From Polytrichum commune (lineage: Eukaryota > Streptophyta > Polytrichopsida > Polytrichales > Polytrichaceae): a DNA stretch of 64,000 nucleotides. The stretch is taken from NCBI GenBank assembly GCA_950295325.1, contig OX485808.1, forward strand, positions 29,842,527 through 29,906,526. The letters are read 5' to 3'. The position numbers and the translations under genes are program-made. Under the pieces are notes generated by a model. It had not been told where the DNA came from and ran no database searches. It saw nothing but the letters and a program-made list of their open reading frames with translations. Shown one piece after another: positions 12,513 through 22,159 of the stretch (its first letter is position 1; every line of letters starts with the position of its first letter).

Positions 12513-13507
12513 CAGTGTGTATGTTTGACAAATTTCATTTGACATTAAACTTCAAAACCAAAGTGTCACATGATGTTTTCCAATAAAAATAAAAATGTCA
12601 ATTGACATATACATTTTATTTTAAAATGTCATCTCAATTTTGGGTTACACAATATTTTAGAAAGAATATTTTTTTGAATAATAAAATACAATCTTGATTT
12701 GTAACAAAAAAAACTATCAATCGAGTGTAAGTATCATACGGTCTCGCATGTTTCTCCAAATGTTAAAGATGGTAGCCCAATCCATTGCATCCACTTCAAG
12801 CCCACAAAGAGAGACCCGCATAAGAGCATCAAGGGTCTTCAAGTTCAACTTAATGCGCAAGTGGCTTTTGATTGCATTTTGTTTGGAAAATCCTCTCTCA
12901 CAAATAGCTATACTTGATGGAATGAATATAAAATTTATGGCCAAAGTTGCATAAGTTTAGACCGTTTCGTGTGCCATTCCAAATTGCTACCACATGCGTC
13001 AAGCCTCAAATATCGTTTTGTTCTCTCACTCATGTCAAAGCATCACTCTTCGAGATCTGCTGGGAAATTTGTTCATTCACATACCTACACAAAACAATCG
13101 TGCAAACACATTCGCAAGAGACTAGGAACAATGACCTTGTCAAGCTTGTACTTAGCGTCCACCACCTCTTTGATCACTATCTCAATTGTAGAGCCTTCTA
13201 AATTACAAAGGAAATCACAATAACAAGATTGAACTTAAGTATGTAAGTGAGTGTAGGAAGTTCTCCTACTATTATGAGTTATGTTTTCCGGATACTTGAG
13301 GTGCAATTTAAAATACTTAAGTTGCCTATTATTGCGTGTCATTCCAAAATTCTAATGTGTCAATTGACGTGTGTTTTCTTTCTTCACAAGTAACAATGTG
13401 TGTCAACTTCTAAATTGTACGTGTCAATTAACTTGCATTTATTTTGTGCAAGTTTTTGCGTATCAAAAGTGAAAAACTTGCAAAAACTTTGTCAAACATA
13501 CACGCTG
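12513..13507 (-). mobile_element. hAT deletion derivative with intact ends
   Basis: The terminal inverted repeats are 20 bp: CAGTGTGTATGTTTGACAAA (12513-12532) and its inverse at 13488-13507, with one difference. The flanks are a perfect 8-bp duplication, GTAGCAGG. The 8-bp duplication, the CAG-type end and a C-terminal hAT transposase fragment inside agree on the superfamily. At 995 bp it is far too short for a full transposase, so it is a non-autonomous derivative. Copy B of the host repeat has an uninterrupted site (GTAGCAGG at 20909-20916). Confidence 0.92.
12717..12971 (-). pseudogene. hAT transposase C-terminal (dimerisation) fragment
   Basis: The minus-strand frame keeps the block CERGFSKQNAIKSHLR followed by LDALMRVSLCGLE. 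This is the C-terminal dimerisation region typical of hAT transposases. The frame runs into a TAG stop just upstream (about 12987-12989), and no catalytic region is recognisable in the rest of the element. It is a leftover of the mother transposase and cannot encode an active enzyme by itself. The family call rests on the motif and agrees with the element ends. Confidence 0.8.
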
Positions 13508-13515
13508 GTAGCAGG
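13508..13515. repeat. hAT target-site duplication, right (GTAGCAGG)
   Basis: Perfect copy of 12505-12512, directly after the CGCTG end of the element. Confidence 0.92.
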
Positions 13516-14279
13516 TGCGCTTGCTTGGCCCTGATTCGTCGGCGCTCGTGTCCCCAAATTTTTCCTTTTGGGGGGGGGGGTGGTATAGATTATATAAGTA
13601 CCGAATTCCAATGTACCTCAAATGGGCCCCACCACTCTTGTATTATCCCGGTGTTGCACCAATTGTACTACCTTGTGAGCTTGCTTTCGGTGCTAAAAGC
13701 CCATCCTCACATGGCTTTACCAAATAACGAAAGACTTTTCTAGAAACCGGGTAAAGCGTAATCGGTTATAGCCGAGGCACTAGGCTATGCACCTAAGAGA
13801 ACTTGCTCCGGAGATTTTTGAATAGGTTTTAGTTAAGTAGTTTTTGCACATGTTCATTGTTTTATCTATCGAGTAATGACATGTTGGATAGATTTTGGCC
13901 CATTCCCAAATGCCTTGCCACTCATCTATATTACCATCAGTTTTTGGCAGTGAAGCTAATCATGCCTTCATAACTAAGACTAAAAGCAACCAATCACAAG
14001 GGCGGGAGGCAACACTTTTAAAAGTCCTACATTGTTGCCTCATATCTAGGTACCAATTGTACTACCTTGTGAGTTTGCTTTCGGTGCTAAGCAACTTGAT
14101 AAGCTATGATATTTTCATAGTGCGGCGGGAGAAGGTGTCAAGGGTAGTTCACCTTGACACCTTCCACCCAACCACATGGTCAGCCAAGAAGGCTCTCGAC
14201 CCAATTTACGGGCCCCACGATCAACAACAACAACAACAAATAAATTGGTGGTGGGGTTGGAACCCGCATTTGTCGTAAG

Positions 14280-15480
14280 TAGCCCAAGGTTACACCTTCA
14301 CCAAGAAAAAGTAAAATTGCATTCGTGTACATCCGGCTATCTTAAAAGTTGTGACTTTCCAAGTGGAGTGTTATACATTAGCTTAACCCTTTAGGTACAC
14401 ATCGTGCAATGTCTAATGGATGCCAAAGTATAATTGGCGTCCATGATTTAGAATAATCTAATATTCAAGAACATATATCTCTACATAGCTAAGGACACAA
14501 CTATTGAGTGCACCGGTAGAAATAGTTGATCAGTGTCCGTACCGGGTCGGTGTCCACTATGTTTTGTATGTAACGATATAGTAGCCATTCGGACGCTTGA
14601 ACCTTCGATTTGTTTCCCTTTGTTTAGAGGCTTCATTGTTCTAATTTGAAATGCTTCAAAACTATTTTTCAAAAGAAATACACACAAAATAACACACTCA
14701 CTATTCTATTACTCAAGTCAGAAGGAAGTAAAAAAATTTAGGGTTTAGGGGTTTAGGGTTCATGGAGTACAAATGGTATTTAACTAGCACAAGAATTAAG
14801 AAAAAAAATTATAATTGAAAAACATCATCTTATGTGGTGAAGGGACGCGTCAGAAATCATCCAGCGTTCAGATTATGGACGATGGCGTGTAAAAGGGTTA
14901 ATATTGCAATTGGAAATTATTCATTTTCCATTAAATTATTGATAAATTCAAAGGATTCAAATTAAATTAAAAAATACATATAAAAAAATATATTGGACCC
15001 TAATAACATATGAAAATTAATGTGGCATGAAACATTTAAGCCTAATGCACGGTGAACACTTTGTGGTGTTCATTCTTTGCCACACACCTATGATTGGGAA
15101 GAACCGGCAGTTAGTTACAAATGAGCCGGTTGAGTTTGAGAAATAACCGGTCGAAGTTCAAGACTGCAAGAAAAAATACCTTATTCTTTTAATTCCAATT
15201 CAATACATTATTATATACATGATGTATTTGATTTTAGTATACTATCACATTCAAAAATATTGTAGTCTTATATATTTGCATTTCTTGAATATTAGATCCA
15301 TTTAAACTCAATCATGAGTATATCATTACTGCCACCCCTTTTCTTGCAAGAGTTACTGTATACCGTTGTAGTCGGGGTGGCTATTTTCGTGATGAAAAAA
15401 AAGAACAAATACAATTTCACTAGTGCCACCTACCACAAATATTCGACAATATAATACAACAAGGTATGTTGGATGTTAGT
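14280..15480. other. Spacer with telomere-like motif and CCGGTT-type repeat
   Basis: 14738-14762 holds two to three degenerate TTTAGGG units, the plant telomere or telo-box motif. 15093-15180 is a copy of the dispersed GAACCGGCAGTTAGTT family. Otherwise the stretch is AT-rich with no recognised gene. Confidence 0.55.
14738..14762 (+). repeat. Interstitial telomere-type motif (TTTAGGG)
   Basis: TTTAGGGTTTAGGGG followed by TTTAGGG. This is too short for a relic telomere. Such motifs also occur as telo-boxes near plant promoters; no gene start follows here. Confidence 0.6.
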
Positions 15481-15527
15481 TCCATATCAAGATTGTGAAT
15501 CCAACAAATAATGACAGAGATGCTGAG

Positions 15528-15650
15528 GTAATATTGCTAACTTCATTTATATTCAATATACTTATAGCATATTTGTATACCTAAATTTATATGTTTATTC
15601 TTGATTTTGATGGTTGTTTTTGCATATTTTGATATTGGAATTGATTGCAG
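15528..15650 (+). other. Intron in MULE-like gene 2
   Basis: Donor GAG|GTAATA and acceptor TTGATTGCAG|ATCC. The joined frame continues the conserved HKGHFGHIPG motif without a break. Confidence 0.75.
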
Positions 15651-17769
15651 ATCCATCTTCATAAAGGACACTTTGGACATATTCCCGGTTTAATAGATGA
15701 CATATTTTTCTTGCCTCTTCACCCTTTGGCTATTCATCATATCCAAGAAAACTTGCAAAACATGAATAACGTGAATTCAACAGTTCTTGCAGCTCAAAGT
15801 AGGGCACCAATTTTGCAGCAGCAAGTTGAGCCTCATGAAAGGGTTTCTTATAGGTTTTTTCCTACTCCAAAAGAGATTTCCAATTTGGCATACTCTATGC
15901 AAAGAGGTGGGCAAGTGAAAGATGATGATTGGGCCAACATACACAACCAATTAAACAATTGGAAGAAAAACGGCCTAGTTATCTATTTTCAAGCTTACGA
16001 TCCTAACAATGAAGACCCAGAGAAACGTCCTTTTCTGTTAGTCATACAGAGCGATTGGATGCGCGAGCTAGCAATCTAAATTACTCCAAACTCGGCATGG
16101 GCAATTGACAGTACATTCAAGACCAACCAATATAGGCTACCGTTATATGCTGCAATGTGTCCCAATAACCGTGGATACGGTATGCCCATTTTTTTATGCT
16201 TTGTTCTAAAGATTATCAAGAGGTCATGAGGCAGCAACATTGAGGCTAACTTTGCGGACAATTTTTGAAAGAATGGGGCCTATTAGACCCAATGTGATAG
16301 TCATTGACAAAAATGCAACAGAGCTTAACGCTTTCACAACAATCATTAATGATGATCCATGGTGTTGGACGAACAACGTCATAGGTAGTGAACAAATAAA
16401 ATGCAAATTATTGTTGTGTTGGTTTCATGTTAAAAAAACATAGATGGAACATTTTGTGTCTCATGTCACTGTTGACAAGAGAACTCAACTTTATCGTGAT
16501 ATGTGCGGTCTTCTGGAATGCCTCACAGAGGCCCAATTTAATTCAAAATATGTTGAATTCAAAATCACTTGGACAACCGAAAAACTAGTTTTGAACAATG
16601 TTGCGACTAAATGGGCAAAAAATTGCAAGTGGCGTGGTATGTGACCAAGATTTAACCGTCTTTACGAGCACGGATTTGTAAATACAACAAATCTAGTGGA
16701 AAGATTGTGGCATTTTATAAAATATACATTGTTCGATAAGAAAGTTAATCGGCGTTTGGATTAGCTCATTTGGGCACTCATATGTATGTGATAGATTTTT
16801 TTTATTGTATGTATAATTTATATTAAAATAAATAATTGATATATTTAATATAAAATCAAATGATATCAATATTGGTTTTTTAAATATATATTTGATGTGT
16901 AGGGCAACCTAGAACAGACCTTAGGATTGGTGGAGGTACATTGATAGAGCACTACATGCATGTGAATGCACTAAGCGATTCACGAAAGTATTCAACAAGG
17001 GGAAGAGATAAATAATACACAATCCGCATGCAAAGAGCTAACGCCATGGTAGGAAGGATAAATGTTGATCCATCAAGTAGCTTTAAAGTTATTGATGATG
17101 TTGGTATGGAATTCCTCATCCGTATCCAAACAATATATGAACGGTGGTATACAGTGAATTTGGGCATTGAGTGTTGTGAGTGTGAGGATAGAGTGTCTAT
17201 CTTCAAGCACCTTCTTGCTGTGAAAAAATTGATGGACGAAGAATTAACATATTTGAAGCGTATATTATCTATTGATGAAAATAAATTTGTACACAATTTA
17301 AATGATGTGGGAGAAGATGATGTAGTTTCTTCTCCACAAAGCCCTGAACTTAACCATCTATCTCCATCCATGGATGATATTGGTGTACAAGACAATAGTC
17401 TTGGTATTGTACAAGGACAAACATCAGTAGTTGAGGATGTTCCTCAAATCCAAGTTTGATTAGCGAAGCTAAATGATCTATATGTTGAGTTGGGTCGTGA
17501 TTTCTTCACAACAGATCAGATGAGAATTATAGATTTATAACATATTGAAAATGCAATCAGGAGATTGAATGCCAAAAAAAAAAAACTTCAACTTGTTTTC
17601 AACCCTCAATTAGTTTCTGGACTTAATTCTTTACCTCGTGTTGGTAGTAATATTGCTTCAATTCAAGCCAATGTATCGAGGACCATATTTGGACATGGGA
17701 GGCTATGGAATCCCAAAAACAAGGATCTAGTTGGTTCAAGTGGGGATACGAATCCGTTACAAGCATTAG

Positions 17770-17869
17770 GTATTTATACTACACTATGATTCATTAAAAT
17801 TGTTATCAAATAAATTGAAATTATTATTTAATAATATGAATTTATTGTTTCGAATCTTATGGTATGTAG
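17770..17869 (+). other. Intron in MULE-like gene 2, C-terminal part
   Basis: Donor TTAG|GTATTT and acceptor GTATGTAG|GACC. It is AT-rich, about 100 bp, and restores the reading frame. Confidence 0.7.
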
Positions 17870-18303
17870 GACCACCAATAATTAGGACCACTGAATTGGC
17901 ACGACCTGAAACAACAATGGAGGCTCGGCGACGACAATCAATGGCTCGGAAGCGGAAGCGGAAGCGGATGCTACTTCCTAAATTGTATAAGCAAAAATGT
18001 CGTGTTTGTGGAGATCACAATTTATTGTGCGAAGGGGAGCAAACTAAGGAATGTCATTATTGTGGGAATGCAATTGTACGAGGCGAGTCTCATACCGGAT
18101 CCATTGGGATGGATGGTTCTTTTGTTGGGCAGTTGGTGGAGCTTTACAACGAGAATGCGAATATTTGGCAACCGGGAAAACTAGTCAACTATAACTTCTC
18201 AAAAGATGTAAAACATGCACAATCCTACACCCTTCTTATAGAACACAATGGCGAATCCATATCTGGGATAACCTTACCCGATGAATACATTATATTTGCT
18301 TGA

Positions 18304-18860
18304 CCTTGTAGCATCAATGTAATCCAATTATTCAATATCATTTAATATACTTATGTAATTAAATTCCTTGCATTATTAAAATTGTGTGTTTTTGGAGCTA
18401 TAAGATATTATTCCATACCATCTATATTGCTTAAATTAGTTTTATATGTTTTAACTCTCATCTTACTTGTGTTTTTGTATTCCCTCAATAATATGATAAC
18501 TTTACGACATTTATCATATTAATGAGAAGACAACATCTCAATAATAAAACAATTTTATGCCATTAGTCATATTAATGAAAAGATGATACCTTAATCATAC
18601 GATTTTTTTAATGTTTTTCAAACGTATCATACTAAAGAGGGGAACAATGATCCGTAAATTACCTTAAGTCTTGAACTTTCGAAAAATAACCGGTTGAAGT
18701 TGGAGACTTAAGGAAATTTACCAGTTAGTTGCAATGAACTGGTTGGGTTCCGGAAATATCCGGTTGAAGTTCAAGACCTAAGGTAATTTACCGATCATTT
18801 TAAAAGATTTTATAGAATAAATCTACCGATCATTTTAGAGGATTCCATAGAATAAACCTC
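18304..18860. other. AT-rich spacer ending in CCGGTT-type repeat
   Basis: 18304-18650 shows no feature. 18660-18858 is a copy, partly doubled, of the dispersed repeat: ATAACCGGTTGAAGTT occurs near 18688 and ATATCCGGTTGAAGTT near 18757, and GATCATTTTA occurs twice. Confidence 0.6.
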
Positions 18861-18869
18861 AAATGAATT

Positions 18870-19550
18870 TAGCAAAACCAGACGATGTCAGCATCCAACC
18901 GGTTGGAGCTGCCTTCCCCCGTGTCCGTGGGCCCGAGCCCCCGTGTCTGGCCAGGCCTCGCCCTACCTGCCTGGCCCTGTCCGCAGCCTCAGCCTGGCAG
19001 GGGTGGCTGCCCGCCGGCTTGCCGGCCGTTGATGGCCCCGGGCGCTCCCATGGCCCAGATTGGGTCTGCGCTTGGGGCCATGGAGCGCCCCAGTGACAGA
19101 GGTCCCCGGCCTCCTTCCTCCACAACACCCACACAGGGAAGCACAAGCACATCAGCCTCCATAGCCCCTGCCCCGTCCCTGGCCTCCTTCCTCCACAACA
19201 CCCACACGGGGAAGCACAAGCACAGCGGCCTCCATAGCCCCCCTCGCCTCTCAACTTGGAGCCCTCTCGCAGAATTTCTCTCTCTCTCGTGCTCGTGTGT
19301 ACGCCATTTGCAGTGGAGCCCAGTTGAATCACATCTTGTTCCCACCTCCCCCGCATCAACGTTTCAAGCTTTTCGGGCAGGAATTTGGTGTTTTGTGCAG
19401 GTTGGGGCGCTCCTGGAAGGGGAGGGAAGTGGAGGGGAAGGATATGTTGCGGTGGCGATGTTGCGGTCAGTGATCGACAATGGGAGCATTTGGGAGTTGT
19501 GGTGAGTGATCCCACCTTGGAGACAGAAAGAATGTTTGCAGATTTCAACG
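18870..19550. other. Isolated GC-rich island with promoter-like stretch
   Basis: Base composition changes sharply from AT-rich to strongly GC-rich, rich in CpG and CC/GG, then returns to AT-rich after about 19.6 kb. It includes a 73-bp partial duplication, a CT-rich run (TTCTCTCTCTCTCGTG near 19276-19292) and long open frames on both strands that match nothing I know. It could be a captured gene fragment, a real promoter plus first exon, or unusual repeat DNA. The abrupt left edge lies at the end of a dispersed repeat, which favours acquisition (inference). Confidence 0.5.
19108..19245. repeat. 73-bp tandem duplication in the GC island
   Basis: GGCCTCCTTCCTCCACAAC starts at 19108 and again at 19181. 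About 60 bp are nearly identical (ACACAGGGAAG against ACACGGGGAAG). Confidence 0.85.
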
Positions 19551-19747
19551 TGTCGAAGGTTTGGGATGTGTTGATGGTTTTCTGTGGAGTTTGGAGTGTT
19601 GTTGGCTAGAGTTTGAGTTGCGATCAGTTGAGGGTTTAGCTTTAAAATTCAATTCCATATTTGGGTGTGTGGGATCCGCGGCCTTTTGGGCTGATTCTTT
19701 GTTGTTGAGATGGGGAGGACATCCTCTGGGCTGCTCTTTAGCTTGCT

Positions 19748-19788
19748 CTGTTTTGTTTTGTTTTGTTTTGTTTTGTTTTGTTTTGTTT
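19748..19788 (+). repeat. TTTTG microsatellite
   Basis: About eight consecutive TTTTG units, downstream of the GC-rich island. Confidence 0.9.
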
Positions 19789-19789
19789 C

Positions 19790-20445
19790 ATGTTAGTTTA
19801 GCGAAGGTGTCTTCGTTTTCGGTACGTTGTTGCATTTCTGGGTGTCCAAAGGGTTCCATCTCGAGTTTACAGTAGTTATGTGATGTGTGAGTGGTTGTTG
19901 TTGTTGTTGATGGGATGTTGGTAATGTGTTGTTGAATTTGTGCTGATGGTTAACAACTTTTCCAACCAGCCCGAGGATATGAAACACATAATTTGTATAT
20001 AATGGTTAGCAAATCCTAATGGAGGCCACAGTCACTTTCCTCGTAGGTTTTGCAGTTCTTATGAATATCTCATCCATTACGGAAGTGAAGATTCTTGTAC
20101 TCATTAAATGGCCATATGGGATGTCTGACATTTATTCAACCTAGAATCTTCTTTTAATTCATCCTTCGTGAATGGTCCAATTGGTTTCATGTATATGACG
20201 AATGGGCTTAACTTCATACATAGTCAACTTTGATTTTTATTTATTTTTTGCTCAAAAGACCATCGAAATTTCTCAAACCCTATCCATGACATCCAGAGGC
20301 TCAAATAAATGGACCTCTTACACGTATACAGGTCAAGGGAAGTGGGCTTACTTCAATTATGTATCTTAATCGAACATTCAATCAAACTTTTCCTTGGGAA
20401 AATGGTGTCACTTGCCATTCAGAACTACTCATTGCTCTAAATTGT
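19790..20445. other. Spacer, no gene recognised
   Basis: Nothing beyond a short TTG run near 19895-19910 is seen. No protein family is recognisable on either strand. Confidence 0.4.
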
Positions 20446-21240
20446 TACAAAGAGTGGAAGGTTTCCGCAAGTAAAGTCGTTAATGTTTTTACATTATTCG
20501 AGCTTTGCTACATAGATTATCCCCAATCAGTGCATGTGACTAATCGAAATTACACAGTGCAATTACATCTTACTCAGGAGTTTACTTTTTACTAAAAAAG
20601 TTCCATACAATAAGTTGTTCAAACATTATAAAACATAAATGACTTTGCTCAGTAGAATATTGCAACCTCATTAAATAGTTATAGCATTACGTAACTCCGC
20701 ATACTAACACACAGTAATTGCGATAACCAGTGTGGTAAGAAAGGAATTGTATTTTGAACATTTTATAGCCTTGCATGACTCTGAATAGTATGGTACATTT
20801 AAAAATCCATAAACGGTGCAGGGACCACCAAGCCGCATTTGTTCCATTTGCATAAGTGAAGGAACGTGATCTTCTTCTGCAGTGGCTTGGTGGGTTTGAG
20901 TGGGCAACGTAGCAGGGGCGCTTGCTTGGCCTTGCTTCGTCGGCGCTCGTGTCCCCAAAATTTTCCTATTGGGGGGAGGTTATAGATTATATAAGCACCG
21001 AATTCCAACACACTCCAAGCGGGGCCCGCCACTCTTGTGTTATCCCGGTGTTGCACTACTAATTGTGCCACCTTGTGAGCATGCTTTCCGGTGCTAATAA
21101 GCTTAATAAGCGCCGACAATTTCATCGTGCGTGGGGAGAAGGTGTCAAGGGTTAAAATTATGTGGCGGACGAGGGTCCACCCAAGCACATTGTCAACCAA
21201 GGAGGCTCTCGGCCCAAGTCACGGGCCCCATGATGAATGA
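20446..21240. repeat. Dispersed repeat copy B, uninterrupted
   Basis: Continuous counterpart of the interrupted copy A at 12010-14220. It carries a single GTAGCAGG (20909-20916) where copy A holds the hAT element, so it serves as a natural empty site. It also contains the GCGCTTGCTTGGCC and CGTCGGCGCTCGTGTCCCC segments. No coding product is recognised. Confidence 0.78.
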
Positions 21241-22159
21241 TAAAAACCCCCCAAAAAATGGTGGTCTATGAATGACACACTTCAAAACTTTAAAACCTTA
21301 ATCACTTTGATTCCAAAATTAACAAGTCGAACTCTCATGGTTGTCAATTTGAATTTGGCCAGATCTAGTTATTAACATACACAGAAGCATATTGGTGATA
21401 TAAATAACCCGATGATATAAAGAAACCCATTCAAGATCAAGTCCATCTTATGGCAACAAAATAAACAATTTGGCCAGGTGTTGTATAAAAATGTTCTACT
21501 AGGTGTAAGGCAAAAATACAAAGAACGGTGGAATTAAACTGATTTGGCCAGAAAGTGTGGCTTGAAATTTGTGCAAGATTTCTTCAATGATGGAGTAGAG
21601 GAAATGACCAGGAATGCAAGTTGTTCGTAATTTTATTCCCTTTAAATAATTAGTTAGATTTTTTCAAAGGCAAGCAAGTCAAACTCCCTATTTGTATAAT
21701 AGGGTCTCCCCAATTTGAGCATCAAAATTTGGTCTATGTTGTTGCTGGGTTGCACTTGTCAACATTTGTGATCTTCAAGATTTGAGTTATATGTGAGGTG
21801 GAAGATCGTTTGTCGTGGCTTGGTTGATTTGGTTGTGGTGCGGTGCGGTGATCAATCTTTTTAGTTGGACTTGGACGTGGAGGTGAGTGTAGAAAGGAAA
21901 GCGCATTGTGTTGGCCAGGTTGGAGAGGAGTGCCAATGTGTTCTCGACCGGAACGGGGGTGGATGTGTAGGTTGTTGTGCTCTACACGAGTTGACGGTCT
22001 CATGCACTTATATGTCTCAAGTGGTTGTGGTTACATGTATTGTTACAAACGTTGAATTTCTTCGAGCATCGGGTGGGGGATGGGGTTCTTAGAAGTTGCT
22101 TGCTGATGATGTGCATCTATTTCTAATGGAGTTGGTATGTCAAGGTTTATGAACCAATA
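21241..22159. other. Spacer with a repeat shared with 7.8-8.0 kb
   Basis: 21735-21865 resembles 7830-7970 (TTGAGTTAT.TG..AGGTGGAAG.TCGTTTGT). No gene is recognised; the open frames here are short and unlike known families. Confidence 0.45.

Larger units (their letters stand above)
12010..14220. repeat. Dispersed repeat copy A, interrupted
   Basis: 12010-12512, 13508-13698 and 14053-14220 match in order the continuous sequence 20446-21240 (copy B). Copy A is split by the hAT element at 12513-13507 and by about 350 bp at 13699-14052. The second interruption is bounded by a repeated segment of about 40 bp (ACCAATTGTACTACCTTGTG at about 13660 and 14053). No gene product is recognised, although several short frames are open. 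Confidence 0.75.
15488..18303 (+). pseudogene. Second decayed Mutator-like transposase gene (SWIM type)
   Basis: Exon-like segments join through clean GT-AG introns: 15528-15650 and 17770-17869. Splicing restores frame at both joins (DAE|IHLHKG and QAL|GPPI). A transposase core is visible: Asp in AIDSTFKTN (16107-16109), Asp in VIDKNATE (16306-16308) and Glu in NLVERLWHF (16699-16701). A SWIM-like CECED...FKHLL segment lies at about 17172-17220, with Phe where the third Cys is expected. The C-terminal part has a basic RKRKRKR stretch and a C..C/C..C cluster (CRVCG, CHYCG), then a segment of about 60 residues that might fold as a Tudor/BAM-like module (inference). Stops at 16077, 16441, 16642 and 17457 and a gap near 16770-17000 make it non-functional. 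It differs from the first MULE gene, so two families are present. Confidence 0.72.

Noticed and set aside
14738-14762. Relic telomere or chromosome fusion point
   Set aside because: Only two to three TTTAGGG-like units are present; short telo-boxes are common in plant genomes.
18859-19548. 229-residue protein gene on the minus strand in the GC-rich island
   Set aside because: GC-rich DNA is poor in stops, frames are open on both strands, and no motif or family is recognisable.
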